Shown: one piece after another, positions 36,640 to 49,499 of the stretch
Numbering within the stretch: the stretch's first letter is position 1
Layout: the number at the start of each line of letters is the position of its first letter
Origin: Fasciola hepatica
Taxonomy: Eukaryota > Platyhelminthes > Trematoda > Plagiorchiida > Fasciolidae
Assembly: GCA_948099385.1 (NCBI GenBank)
Contig: CANUEZ040000207.1
Location: 2,073,501-2,137,500 of the forward strand
Length of the DNA stretch: 64,000 nt
Reading direction: 5' to 3'
The notes under the pieces: model-generated
Told to the model about the DNA's origin: nothing
The model's database searches: none
What the model saw: only the letters and a program-made list of their open reading frames with translations
Position numbers and translations under genes: made by a program

Positions 36640-39600
36640 TATTGAAAGCGAGCTTGTTCTCCATTGTGCCCCTTTTCTGATGTTATTTACGAGTTATATG
36701 AAATAGCCGCAAAACGCAGTGATTCCTGGACCGTGGGCTGCCCTTACTAGACACGGAATCACGGACAAAACTATTTGTGAACCGATTCATGGACAGCTTG
36801 ACACCACTCTTGTAATCGAAGTTTCATGAATGTATTCTAGTAGGTGAACTCGGTCCGTTATTTGGCCAGTTTTGGCGCTCCCTCAATCACCGCCGCCTTT
36901 GAGGAAGGCCCAGAATTTACGAAGAAAATATGCCAGAAATATCGCACTATGAGAATTCAACCATGATTGATGGGGCATTCGAAGCCGGAAAGCCAGACCA
37001 ATGTTTGTCTTTGGATGCAGTGCTTATTGAGATTGTGCACGGCAAAGAAATCCAAGCACAAATTGTGATCATGACCGGGAAGACGTTTTCGTTGAGGGTA
37101 GGTGTGCAGTTGTTTCCTGATCCAATCCGTTGGTTAGTGAGGGAGTCAAACTCTGAGCCATTCAGATGAAGACCGTTAGCAACCCTCTTCTGAATACTGA
37201 TGGATCGGCACAACGCGCAGTTCCTGTTGACATAGTAAAGATTATGTATGATCCTGTGATGTGATGCGAAACCAGATCTCCGATAAACTTCGATGTGAGA
37301 ATCGATCTCTCTGTTTGAGACCTCCACACAAATGTCGGGTAGATACCTACCTCATCGGAATGGGGATGATAGTCCGCATGAATGGGCACATTCTTGTTAG
37401 AGAAAGACTGTGGTACAGTAGGTATATATATCACTGTAATAAGTTAATCACTGCCTCAAAACCGTGGCATTTTAAGCGAAAAGAAACTCAAGTTTGTCAA
37501 ACGAACAGAGCCCAATGATCTGAGACAAGAATTAGAAACTGTGTGATTACTTCATCCAGACGAAGAAACACTGGATCATGGCTCACCATATATATCTTTC
37601 ATGCAAATGACCAGTTCAGTTGTGGATTATTCATTTTGCTATTGTCCGAAACCATAAATGGAAATGAGATAAAAGCCAACTCACATCTGTTGTGAATAAT
37701 GATATCAATAGTACTAGTAATAGTAGTGGTAGTGGCAGTAGTAATAGTAGAAATTAAATTAGTGTTATTCATGCGCGGTGAACATGCTACTTTCTGAATA
37801 AGTAAGCAGCTGGTTGCTCAAAAAGCAAATATGGACATTTGTGGATAAATAACGAACGCGGCTATGTCAAAGGAACCAGACACAATACGGTAACCGAGGG
37901 CATGCAAAACACGTGACTGCTCCTCCTTCTGGACAATGACTGCATTCAAGTAGACTTAACGGCCGGTATGCCTATAAGCATTGTTGTATCGATTGGTTAA
38001 TTTTGGTGACAACGAAACGAGTGTTTCTCTCGACAACCTGCTGAATAGGCACGTCTTCCGGATTATATCAGTGGTAATGTTAGCAGTAAAAGTTGTGATA
38101 TCAGTAGTAGTAGTAGTATGAGTAGTAGGTTTTTTTTCTGCTGCTGTCGTTCATTTTACTGCTGATGATCCATCGTAGTCTTTACTGGTTATGATTTCAA
38201 CTCTTTCGTAATATAAGTGCACACTAGTGGTATTCTTCTTCTCCTTTCTCTCATAATAACATGTTTGTTTTTCGCACCAATTCACCGGTTTTTCTTTGAA
38301 GGTAATACCTCTTGCATTTAAACATGCTCAATCCAACTATGAATTTCTTCCTGTGTATTTACGCTCACGGTATTCCTAAGAATCAGCATAGTCCAGTATG
38401 AGTTCACGATTTGCTGCATTATTGTACATTTTCGGATACCGTGTAATATATGAACCGAAACACAGCTTGAAATGTATTTCAAACCCGTGGAATTAGGATC
38501 TCGTAGTTGATTGATTGGACCATACTAGTAAAGATAATCCCTTCTAGCCGGCCGTATTAGTATTTAACTGTCCTCAGTTGACTTATATCATTTCTCCTCG
38601 TCACGACAATTGCTAATTGCTCAGATTCCATTCAGGTGACTTCGAATTGTTCCATTGTGGCTTTATTATATCACTTTCTGACATTTGCGATTATTTGTTT
38701 GACATCCTTCGACATTTCTGACATTCACACTTTCGTTTCACATCCCAAGCAACTCTGCATTGAACAGAAAGCTTGGAGTTTAACCTGTGAGGATGCAATT
38801 CCGTCATCTTCTTCCCGTTAAGTTCTGTCCGAATTCCCTGTAGTCATGTGTAAACTATGACTTCCAGGTAAATGATAATGCATTGGAATTAGAAAAGACA
38901 CATTTGAGGTTGGAGGACCAGGAAGCAATCAGATGAATCACTGAAGTCAAAAGATGAGCAACAGCTGCCTTGAAATGCGATGGGATTACTGATATCACTG
39001 ACTAAACAGATGAAGTCAGTGTTGACAAACTCGTTACTGTTACGCTCCCTATTATGGAAACGGAGGTTACGACTTCACTTTCAAGGTCTCGATGTGACTA
39101 GAAATCAGTAATGCGGATAGAAATTACGTGTTGAATAGGAAAGTACGATGATCTGTATGGTTGTTGAGAAGTCTGAGGCTGTCTGCTTGTCATTTATCAC
39201 GCTATTTTTGAACTGATCGACGAAGAAATAGCATTGCACATTACAAGTGATGCTTAGCATTGCCTGCATTTCTTTCGTAAAGAGGATTATCGTCGTTGCC
39301 CTGGAAGGCTGCTTGCTATATCCAACAGTATGCGGGTATGTCCGGGTCAGAGGGATTCTGACGGAAATGTCCGAACAGCACCACATTATTTTAAGAGTAT
39401 ATCAGAAAATTTCACAGACAAAAGAAGGGGCTCAAGAATGATCCATTTGCCAGTCGCATGCCGTTGGATTGTGTTTACCAAGCCCCTGTATAACCATCGT
39501 GAGGATTTAGGCCGAAATTTTACACCACAACAGAATAAGTAGAAGAAAATTGAAACAAGTTTTGTGGTCAAACTTCTGCTGTCGATGGATTTTTGTGAGA

Positions 39601-40290
39601 CGGCTTCATCGATGAGGGAGAATTGAGCTATAGATAGCCAGTAGAAATCGTGTAAATTCAACGAGGATCATTTGTATGTTTACTTACTGTGGAAAGATAA
39701 ATCAGCGAGCGTTGAGCGTGTAGTGTCTTAATGACACGTGATTGATGATCCCGTTATATTTCTATTATTTCTCCCGATCGTATCCTTATATCGCGTGAAT
39801 TCTGATACCATTTTTATCCTTCCTTCTCATCTGAACTTTGCTGCAAGTCTTTGAGTGACAGATACTTTATCACAAAAAGGTTTCATGATCTGCGTTAGTC
39901 GCGTTCGGCTGCGCTGCTTCTTAACTTGAATCGTTGCCGGTCGATTCACTCTTAGCTTTGTATGACTTTGTGATCGGCTACTGCTGTGGTTTATTATTTC
40001 TGAAAAGTAAATGGCGTTATTGATGTTTATATTCGTAATGTCACACCTTCATACTGAATGTCTTTGATTCTGATTGAGTTCGCTTTGTTCACTGCGCGTC
40101 ACTCAACTAACCCGGTAAGGCAGTTACAAAGCGTAACCACTTTGATACACACAACTGTTTCACGTCTCTCAGTAGCCAATTGCACCGGGATGTCGACTTC
40201 AAGGGGGCAAACACCGGTGTCTTAAATGGACATTTGTGGATTAGTTATGTGATTCGTGTGTTTGGAAGTTTTAGCGATATTGTTTATGTT
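36640..40290. other. no supported gene; AGT-type simple repeats
   Basis: Imperfect AGT/TAG trinucleotide tracts lie at about 37697-37756 and 38098-38131, each preceded by GATATCA. The minus-strand frame 37327-36947 (126 codons) is within chance length and has no recognised domain. Nothing else is supported. Confidence 0.45.
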
Positions 40291-40295
40291 GATAT

Positions 40296-40541
40296 TTGTC
40301 ACATCACGTGGTGGTAAATCCAAAGAATCCGGCAATCATCAGAGTGCTTTTCGCTTACAATAACAAAATTAATGATGAATCAATAAACCAGCACTTGTTA
40401 TCAGGTTCACACGCAGCTGTTAGTCTGACCGGGCTCCCATCACAGATAAGGCAACAATTCGTTGCACTATCTTCCATTATTAGGGATATGTTTGTACAGG
40501 TTCGGTACCTAAAATTGACTCAACACTTGAATTTGACGTGA
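40296..40541 (+). pseudogene. BEL/Pao-like reverse transcriptase fragment
   Basis: An 81-codon frame: VVVNPKNPAIIRVLFAYNNK, then INDESINQHLLSGSHAAVSL, then LPSQIRQQFVALSSIIRDMF and VQVRYLK. This follows the BEL/Pao reverse-transcriptase start: 'V-NP-KP-K-RVVFDAS', 'SLND-LL-GPDL---L--VL-RFR', and 'VA---DI--MF-QV-V'. The reverse transcriptase copies element RNA to DNA. Key residues have decayed (the Asp of the 'VFDA' block is absent). Downstream frames 40538-40885 do not continue the domain recognisably. Probably a fragment; Ty3/gypsy is a less likely alternative because the 'SLND..LL..G' wording fits BEL/Pao. Confidence 0.6.
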
Positions 40542-41364
40542 CAAAAATGCGACAGATCAAGATTTTATTGGGTAATCTCACATTTCGTACGAATGATCGG
40601 CTGCCCAATTTTGTTCGACGTATTTCCACTTCCGGTGTTCTCTATCTCCCCGGCCGTCATGGCCGGAAGTGCAATTATCTGCCCACCGCTGCGCTTGTTC
40701 GGCCAATTACTGGCCATAAACCCTTCAGAAACAACGAGATCTGTTCCCTATGTGAACTTGACCATTACCGTAAAATGAACAGGGAGGGAATTCTAAGATC
40801 CAGCAGTTATTTAATTTTCGCACATCACCTGTGTAGGTCTAAGTTATCTTGTGTGCTAGATCTTATTGGGAGGAGTTACACATAGAAAAACATCATCACT
40901 TTTGACAGTGGAGCTTTCCATGAAATACGACGTACTTGGTGCATTTCAATAACGAGTTCAAAAGATATTTTGGATGTAATTATTTAGTAAAGAATAACAA
41001 CAACCACAACATCAACAAAAGCTTATGGATCCCTGTGATCAAACATGCATCATTGGTCGACAGTTGATTGACAACTAACGACGAATTAATCAGACAACTT
41101 TCAAACTATTTCTATCGCTCAATGAACCGTCCACGGCTTGTATCCTACATTATTACATACATGCACACAAAAACACATTTGCACACATGCATCCAGAGAC
41201 ACTTAAAAACGACAAACGTAAAGTAAATCTAAGCATGAGTTACCACCTATTATAGTCTGTTCTCACTCATCGACATAAGGACCCAGTCAGTTTCATGTAT
41301 GAAGCGAGAGCGTTTAAAAGTAAAATCGCTAAGGGTAATGATGAACAGATATTACACACTTTAC

Positions 41365-42774
41365 CGGAAGTGATAGTTATCTGACTGGGATATGGATTGG
41401 TTTTGTGACACCCTTGTGAACCGGATATTTGTTTCCTTCCGTTTAGATTTATTACATTTGCTATGCCATCAGTTTCACTGCAAAAGGCCAAAGCAGTCCC
41501 AAGGAAACAAAAAAAGTGAGTTGATCAACCCGATTGCAGACATTTTCGTGATGAACAATAGGCGTTAGTTAAACTATTTGGAAGCACTCATGTAACACTA
41601 CACTGTTAGAGGTAATTTCGTTCTCATCGTCTCGGTTGGATGTTGCCATGTGGAATTCACCGCATAGTGGAGTGGGTGCTACTTACAGAATAAACCAGTG
41701 GTTTATCTCTCAAAATACACTGACGGATAATTTCGAAAATAATAATAAACCCGATTACGTCAGAGAGAGTGCCCTTCATAAGAATAAGAAAGGCCTGTGA
41801 ACTGCAAGATTGTTCCATATACCAAAGCGTCATTCCAATGCAGCGTAGCAAACCCATTGTTCTTTGAGTGACTAACAGAATTCCAGGAGTGTGTTCGGCT
41901 CGCAATCGACAAATAACTCGCAAAAATCAAGGAGATAGCCTTAATAAAATGGGTTTCCTTTCATGGCCTTATTCGACAGTGTTTGGTATGCTACTCGTCC
42001 ATATATAGCTTGTAATTAGAACCCAAATTGCTCGTGGCCATCTACGAAAACAAAAACAATTTGATGAAAATCTTGTTCTTCTCTGGTGCCAACTACATTG
42101 GCCGTGTCATCACATGCCAAACTGGACGTATTCGGGTATTTCACTGCAGTTGATCTCGTCGTGGACTACCAAGAAGCAAAGTGACCACAGTAAATGCCCG
42201 GTTGGATTATTCCCCCCAAATTAATTAACGCGTGTGGATCATTTGAGTCCATCTGTACAGCAACGGGACCGTGTGTTCGAACTAGTTCCAGCATCACCGT
42301 TATCCAAATCCAGGCGATTGCAAACCATCTGAACATCCCGCCTCCTGAGTAGTCAGGGCCCATTACTTGTCTTGATCGTCTGCTACCCATTGCATGACAC
42401 TAAAGTAATCACATACATTGCTGATGAACAGTGTGATCTTCACTTCGAATTCTGTGTACATGGGCATCGTTTCCAAGGCATGTTGAGGAAGCTCTCTCAA
42501 CCCTTTCAAAAATAAGTTGTTTCACATTATTGCGCTAGCTCAGAAAGAACACACACAAACAAGCGAACACTTGCTTCTGCTTCCATATGTGATAGAAAAC
42601 AACATTAGATGATCAACAGCCAGAAAGGATTTCCAATAAACATTCTCGGTCAGTGGAAGACTTGAGGTGGAAATGATACCAAAACAAGTACTCACAATAA
42701 ATGTTGTCATGGAATAAGATGATATACCAATTTTGGAAGCTCCTCGGATGCCGGCTGTCCAGGTACAGCACATT
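41365..42774 (-). other. possible small-exon gene remnant, unidentified
   Basis: Three minus-strand segments have consensus-like splice borders: 42774-42696 (after GGATTTCAG, before GTGAGTACTT), 41871-41687 (after ATTCTGTTAG, before GTAAGTAGC; encodes a hydrophobic segment with GLLRCIGMTLWYMEQSC and SDVIGFIIIFEIIRQ), and 41477-41365 (after GGCCTTTTGCAG, before GTAAAGTG; ETDGIANVINLNGRKQISGS). A frame starting at 42336 begins MFRWFAIAWIWITVMLEL, like a signal peptide. Phases between segments do not all agree and no family is recognised. Each match could be chance, so this is only a lead. Confidence 0.2.
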
Positions 42775-42799
42775 CTGAAATCCTTCGGATGGCTTCAAT

Positions 42800-43215
42800 G
42801 TGCCACTTTATCATCAGTGTGTTAAAAGTGTTATCTTCGTGCGGCCATCTGGTGATATTTTTATCGGTTTTCACAAGTCATATTCCACTCGGAAGCTAAG
42901 CACCGTTTTCTATATATATACCTCGTTCCATCTCTTTCTCGCTCGGTGGTTCTGTGTGTTTGTATGTGTGTATTAGTATATGTACGTATGACAGAAATAA
43001 TAACATATGGGTCATTGATAAATAAAATAACTCTCTCGAAGTACACCCCTCTTTCGTGTGTGGGAATTCTGAACCTACGATGTCGTCAGTTTGTGAACGA
43101 CATTTCCCTTTACCTTTTGTTGTTGTTGTTGTTATGTTCATTTTGTGAATAGGACGGGAAAATTAGGATGAAACGAAGCACTCAACGGAGAACAAATTGA
43201 AGTGAAGAACTATAT
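42800..43215. other. no supported gene; short TTG run
   Basis: Contains a (TTG)n run of about six units at 43118-43136 and GT-rich sequence near 42950-42985. No coding feature is supported. Confidence 0.45.
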
Positions 43216-43220
43216 TGGGC

Positions 43221-44570
43221 ACGCATTCCGCAGAATAGAAATTCAAGTGATGACGTGAACAGGTTCAAAAATGTGCTGAAATGTAAGAAAATATGAAAGA
43301 ATGAGTGTGTCAGTGCACGAGAGATTTCACGCCTAAGTAAGACGAAAGTTGATAATATGGGAGACGTGTATGCAGATTTTTTGGATGCATCACGGCTTGT
43401 CGACCTCATTCTGTTTTGTGTGTTCCACTCTGTATGTTCTCGTGTATTTGTAGCACATAAAACGTCATAATCCGTGGGAGTGTGATCTAGAATTGATCTA
43501 TCATCTATCTCGCGTCTGTATTTGCCGCTCTGCACAGAATGATCTAAACTACGAAGTTGTGCAACAGACACAGTGAAATAATTCACCAAAACGAAACAGA
43601 ACTGATAACATCATTCTCATCACCACACACTGAATAAATGATCTCCAATATTCTGATCCAGATTGATTTGATTTGATGAAAATCCTTTTCGGCACTACTT
43701 TCTAATAGAAAGCTTTGTAAATGGAGTATTAAATACACAAAATAATCCCGTAATTGGTTGAAAAATTCGAACAAAAAAAGAGATCAAACAATCGGTATAC
43801 GTTCATTACTAGATGCAAACATCATTCGCATAATTTCTGTGTGTTTGTTATCGAAAACGCCGATGATGGGCAACGGATTGTTGACAGTCATTCACCGTTG
43901 TGTATTCCAATATTCAAAACTGGACAGTAGATAAACATTTTCGAAACAAATACTACTAAATCTTCTACATTATTTTGACTTATATCTTAATTATTCAGAA
44001 ATATCACACAACTGGCTCTTTAAGATCTTCTCCTGATTCGTCTGAAGGCCGGTGCATCAACCACCCATTTACACCTTTCGCATAAGTGTCCACGTCGTGC
44101 GCTCGTAGTCTGCGCATCGCACAATAATGTGCATCCTCAATTACGCACGTGGAAACTACCTTGTGGTGACCAGAGATAAGAGGCTGAGTAAATACCAAAC
44201 GACCGGGCCTGGTGACTGAAGGACAATCATTACCAAGACCAGTAGATGCAGGCATGCATCTGTGTCAGCTCTACGCGTTTCAAGTGGGCGAAGTGGCCAC
44301 AGAATGTGAAATGACATTGGGCTCACACACTGACTTCGAGGCTACCATTGGGAAACGATATTTGTAGTGCGGTTATAACAGAACAAATGTATCCGAATTT
44401 CAATCAGTCCTCACCGTTGTCCTGCAGTGATAAAACAAATTATCGGCACATACTCATGATACATTGCAGTTCAGTTCGGTGTTTGAGTGGCAGTTTGGTG
44501 ACACTTTGAATGCCCACTTTTGTGGCTGGTTCAGTATAGGTATGTCTCACCCGTCCCGTCTTCCCTGTTA
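43221..44570 (+). repeat. unknown three-member family, copy A (interrupted)
   Basis: It aligns with the minus strand of 53312-52560. Matching parts are 43221-43667 and 44262-44480; between them copy A is about 500 bp longer. Conserved frames include SAREISRLSKTKVDNMGDVY, then IYHLSRVCICRS...NDLNYE, VQQTQ...NN..PKRNRTD and IILITTH, later FQVGEVATECEMTLGSHTDF. In copy A two codons that are Trp and Arg in copy C are stops (VQQTQ-stop and TTH-stop). The function is unknown; an unrecognised mobile element or a duplicated gene both fit. Copy A is not functional as a protein in this frame. Confidence 0.7.
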
Positions 44571-44579
44571 CGATATGCG

Positions 44580-45845
44580 TGAGTCTCGTGTTACATACTC
44601 GAACAAGAGACGATAGTAAGGAGCTCATCATACTGACTCTGACAACGAAAGCCACTTTCAATCTACCAAAGTGGAATTCGACGTGGAATTCGATGATTCC
44701 AGACAAGCAATTTAAGTCAGTAGGGCCTTGTATGAGAGATGTTTGTCGCATTATTTTTGGGTCAAGCTATCGACTAACTACAATCTGGCCACATCCGAAA
44801 GCCATTAATTTCCCGTTGGTGGAGGGGAATGCATTCTAAAATGGTGCATCTGTGCAGCCAACTGTGGAGGCACAAGCGTCATCACTCACGCGATCCATAC
44901 CAAATTAATCCACGGGTAACCGAAGATTTCGACCGAAGGCTAATTCCGTAGCTGACGTGTCAATATTAGGTTTATAAGCGGAACGCAAACCTCATACAAA
45001 GACCGGGAGAGTCTGTTTCCAATCAGAGCTGTCGGAAGCGGTAAGTGTTGCTGAGAACTGAAGAAGGAAATACTCAACCATACAGATGAATATCAGTTAT
45101 ACAACATTTACGGCATCCGATTAGTAACTGAAAGATCATTCAAGTATTTTAGAACCTGTAAGGATCGACCGATCATTTTCTGGCCATCACGGACGCGATG
45201 CACACTTGCACTCCCCAGAAAAAATTCGGTCATCTCAATATTATACCGGGACATTCCGATAGCTAAGTACATGGGAAACGGTATTTCATTCTAATACCCA
45301 ATACCATCATCTTTGTGGCATGAATTGCATTCAAGCAAACAAATGAGTGATTTGCTCGTATTTGAACCTAATTCTTGTTCCCCGTCGTCTAAGGAAGCAC
45401 CCAATACTACTGCTTAGTATCAGTTCTAATAATTTAGAAAAATAATGGACATGTTGGCAATAATATGCATGTATCATTTTTATCAATGTATACTACATAT
45501 GAGGAGAGTACAACAACCAGGTAAAATCCCTATTCAGATTGCAGATGTCGACTCTACTAAGTAACCACAAACCACTTATCAAACGTAGCATTAAATTTGA
45601 TAAGGCAAAGAACGTTAACTGAATAGTCCTCAAGATAGAACAACAGCGGTAAAAGCTAGACCGTTGCTGTTTGCTATTTTTGGCACGTCGGGCTTCTACG
45701 TGATCCATCCAGCCAGTGTTTATAGAAAAGAAGATATGACTACGTATCATGGGAATTGAGGATTTTCTGTTCACATAGCCTGATCGCCATATAAATATCA
45801 ATATATTTAGGTTCTTTCTATTCTGCTAAACTGGATGTATTTCGA
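44580..45845. other. no supported gene
   Basis: The frames 44579-44839 (plus) and 45801-45493 (minus) lie within chance length and carry no recognisable domain. No repeat is seen. Confidence 0.45.
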
Positions 45846-45849
45846 AATC

Positions 45850-46350
45850 TTATTTTGGTTACTACTGAGAAGTAGCCTCACGAGAACTGCCGCGATCCGT
45901 GAACCGTTGGTGATTGTTTCAATTGAACTAGATGCTTTGCTTCTTTGATTGCATTTCGGACTCCATCATGCACACACAGATCTTGAGTCATCCGATCAAC
46001 GCTGCACTCGGAAATATCAGATTCGAGGGTCACCCTTATTGGAGCTCATCAATACTGCATATCCTACGCTGCGCCCAAGGTTTGAATTCGGGCCCTTTTT
46101 CTTAGGGCGGCGTGTATATTGCCACGCACCACACAGTGGCTGTCCAGGTTCATCTGAATTGCCGAATTAGGTGTTGTCACAACGTCGTCTTCCACGACAG
46201 CCAGCTGTGCCGGACAACTTCCGAGGAGACGAGGCCCTTGTACCGTTAAGTTCATGAACCAAACTCCAGTCTGGTGCTCTCGACTGCAATGTCGATCGGA
46301 TCTCCTGAGTTGTGTGCGAGAAAGTTGGAGTTCGAAATACAGTCAGTCAA
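45850..46350 (-). mobile_element. tRNA-promoter repeat with inverted arms, copy S3
   Basis: Arms at 45945-46020 and 46271-46345 are inverted copies of each other, sharing TTTCGRACTCCA and ATCCGATCRAC. The tRNA-like head on the minus strand spans about 46142-46065 (GTGGTGCGTGGCAATATACA, then AATTCAAACC). The outer-left part 45850-45935 matches 6978-7075. S3 shares arms, internal tRNA module and the ACGACAGCCAG block with S1 and S2, but all have diverged, so the family is old. A clean target-site duplication is not evident here. Confidence 0.68.
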
Positions 46351-46379
46351 ACAAACAGGTAATTGATAGATGTTGTGCT

Positions 46380-49205
46380 ATTGGATGACACACTGCTGAC
46401 CAAGTACTACATAAGTTGCTGTTCAACTCAAACTTTCTACAAGGGGCACAACTAAATTGATCAGCGTGATCAATTCGGTTACAGCGAATGAGTCCACTAA
46501 AAGTCCCCTCAATCTACACAGATAACCTCAAGCAAACACTTATAAGGTATCCATTGCAATTTTCTATGTCGGTCTTCTTCTTTGGCAAATAATGCGGCGC
46601 TACCTTTCCTAAGATAAATCAGAAAAGATCAAAATCTAAATGGCACCACCAATTTCAGTTGTATTACTAGACATTCGAACCTCAAGAGGTGTACCCATTC
46701 CGGAAGAGCACACTGTAAAGAAGTAGTCGGTGCAATCGATCAGTCACCTCTCTATCAGGTGGAGAACGACCACGAGAAGTCCAACCTCATCGACCATAAA
46801 ATGCTTTCTAACCTTTCGTCATCAGATTGATTTCAGTTCAGCATTTCGATTCATTACACCGATTTGGAACCCAAAGCTGTTATCCTTATTCAAGACTGCG
46901 TTGATAAGGAGGCTTAGACCATCTCCCCCCCCCCCACTCATTTTGCACGCAGAAACTGTTCACTCAAAATGCGAGTTTATTTCGGCGTTAGCTAACCAGA
47001 TATACTGAATTCTTCCGTGATTGGTTTGACACTATCTCCTCATGATACTGACAGCGTTAAAGGTCGCCGAATAATTCACCGCAAAACAATATGGGACTTT
47101 TGATCTCATACACTATGAAAAAAGTCTAGTTGTTTTGTTTCGTCTCCGCGAACCTAGTGGGGAAAAGTTTTTTTACCTTCGAATCATCTCAGTCTATTGA
47201 CTCAGAAAACATTATTCATATTGGAAGAACACAGTCACCATCGCCAATCATTTGAACACAAATGAATTTGTGCAAACCTGCATCAGCACACCTCTCTTCC
47301 TAAAGATTGATTGGTGATACGACCAGCTTTCAGATGACGAAACTCCATTCTTGTGTCCTCGATCCCCCGCATTGTCCTACACGTACTCACTGGCTCAAGC
47401 ATTGACACCGACGTACAGACTACTAATGAGTCTTGGTTATTCATCAACACGGATTCAGACCGTAGATTCACTCAATATAAAGTGACTGTCGAAACAATTG
47501 CACTGTTTAAATCTTGGTGAACGAACTGAATTATTGTGAACAAAGACTGAACAATTTGTGTGGTAATAACTCTAATGTGAACCATATATTTCATGTATTC
47601 CGTAGTAGTGTAAATTCATATTGCCATTTACTCCACAGTCCATGGCCCATCAGTTTGAGATGCTCACTCGCAATATTCACTCAGTCTCAACTATTTGCAT
47701 CACGCATACCTATTATCGGTGTTGAAAATGTGATCATATTAGAGTTCGTTAGATTGTTCAGAAATAGGGAGAGATTTGTCCAAATCAGCGCAATACTTGT
47801 TTGCGTTGTAAAATTTGTGCGTTTTTAAATGTAACTCAGTCACGGTATGGTGACATGCATTTATGACATACACTCCACACCTCGTGGAGTTATTTTGACT
47901 ATTACGCACACCGAAATTCGGGTAATCAGATGGCCAATACAACGTTGATTTGTTTCATGTTCACCTGTCAGTTGTACATGGAAGTCGAATAAGTATTTAT
48001 TATAGGCCAACTTCGGACCGGTCGGACATAAATGAGATTTTTATTTGGTGAATACAAGTAGTCTGAGGTACACAACAGATAGAAAAGAATAATTTATTGG
48101 TTCAATTCGGGGACGTTTCTGTTGGACGCAATTTGACTTTGCTCACTGGGTTTGCACTTCCTTCTTTCGCGACTCCCCATGAATTTCCGACAGAAGTTCC
48201 CGGACAAGAGGTGTTACCCAATCTACCATGTAGAACGCGTCTTTACTTAAACCAACCTCTTATCTTCATCGGCAAACAAAGCGCCAGATTTGACGTTTCT
48301 GAGCTAAATGCCAAATTGAGCATGCTCAAAATAATTTTTTCTCAACATGTGAAACAATTATTCACGAGGACCTAACCCTCTATCATTTCTGCAATTCAGT
48401 GCTGGCCCAAATACACTTGGAACGGGTACCCACAGATGCAGATGAATTCCGTTGAGGATTTCCAGGATTGCATATTCAAAATGTTCCGTGGCACTCAGCC
48501 ATGCCATTTTATGTTTTGAAACCAAAACTCGACAATCTGACTTATTCTACAGTGCCATAAATACTGAATGTTGATTTCACATCTCCAAGCAACATCGGAA
48601 GTAGGCCAAGACGAAATTGTGGATAGGAACGGTTGGCTGACAAAGAAACCAATGTAACAGAAACGGGACATTCAATGCCGAAAACATTACAAATTAGTAA
48701 GTGAGAACAAACAGAACGGAGTTGGGTCTTCAGACGAAGGTATGTTCTACGATGTGAGGGGTAACGACTAAGAGAGTCGTGAATGTACTAAATTGTGTTG
48801 AACAGTCCGCACAGTGTGTAGCACCTTTGAACTGAAACACGAAACGGGAAGAAATGGAATGATACTAAGAAGCGGAAATAGACATATGACCACGTTCAAT
48901 TTGTGATAACACGCAGTAGATGCGCTTAGTTGGGATTGTTCGAAGTCAACGGCTCCACCAATAGTTGTCGGATTTCTTGCTCGGATATCACCCCAGACGT
49001 GAGTGATTAGGAGTCCAGCAGGCAAACGGTCAGTCTACTCGAGCTGGCTACTATTTTTGGCCTGCTTCATATGAGTTGTGCGTATTATCATGCATATTGT
49101 TCACTTCATTGGACATCAACAGATTTTCACGCACATAGCGATCGAATCCCTTGGTAGATGATACAGCCTAATAAGTTGACTTATGGGCAGTGCTAATGAT
49201 TTTGA
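46380..49205. other. no supported gene; poly-C tract
   Basis: A run of about 11 C lies at 46925-46936. Frames at 46730-47008, 47514-47828 and 48097-48375 (plus) have no recognised domain and are of chance length. Confidence 0.45.
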
Positions 49206-49206
49206 C

Positions 49207-49350
49207 GAAGATGAAGCAGGTGCAAGTAATGGGAACACGTATTTCTGTATTCTGTGGTACCAACAGTATACATCCACAAAACGTCTTACCTACTGACTCC
49301 GTGATAGCAAAATTCTGTAAGGGATTCAGATCAGTATTTGAATTGGAGGT
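49207..49350 (+). repeat. unknown three-member family, copy B (fragment)
   Basis: It aligns with the minus strand of about 52504-52372 at roughly 75% by eye. Shared landmarks are GCAGGTGCAAG, CCAACAGTATACATCCACA and TTCAGATCAGTATTTGAA. Copy C reads TYFVFCDQQYTSTDILLTD here; copy B has small insertions that break this frame. Only the distal part of the family is present. Confidence 0.7.
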
Positions 49351-49499
49351 TGATTACAAAAAGCACAATACAGTTGAAGTAGTGAAAATAAATCTCGATT
49401 CCTCCGTTTACCTTTGTTTGAGCATTCGATTACCAAGGATCACAAATTTTGCTTTTCTCGTAGAATCATATTTCATTTGATCAATCTCCTTCAACTGGA

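Noticed and set aside
42166..42336. Secreted phospholipase A2-like start (signal peptide followed by INLGGIIQPGIYCG)
   Set aside because: The resemblance to the PLA2 'F--MI---YGCYCG' region is short and lacks the spacing and the catalytic His-Asp block.
48097..48375. 92-codon plus-strand frame with protein-like composition
   Set aside because: No recognised domain, no splice or promoter support, and the length is expected by chance.
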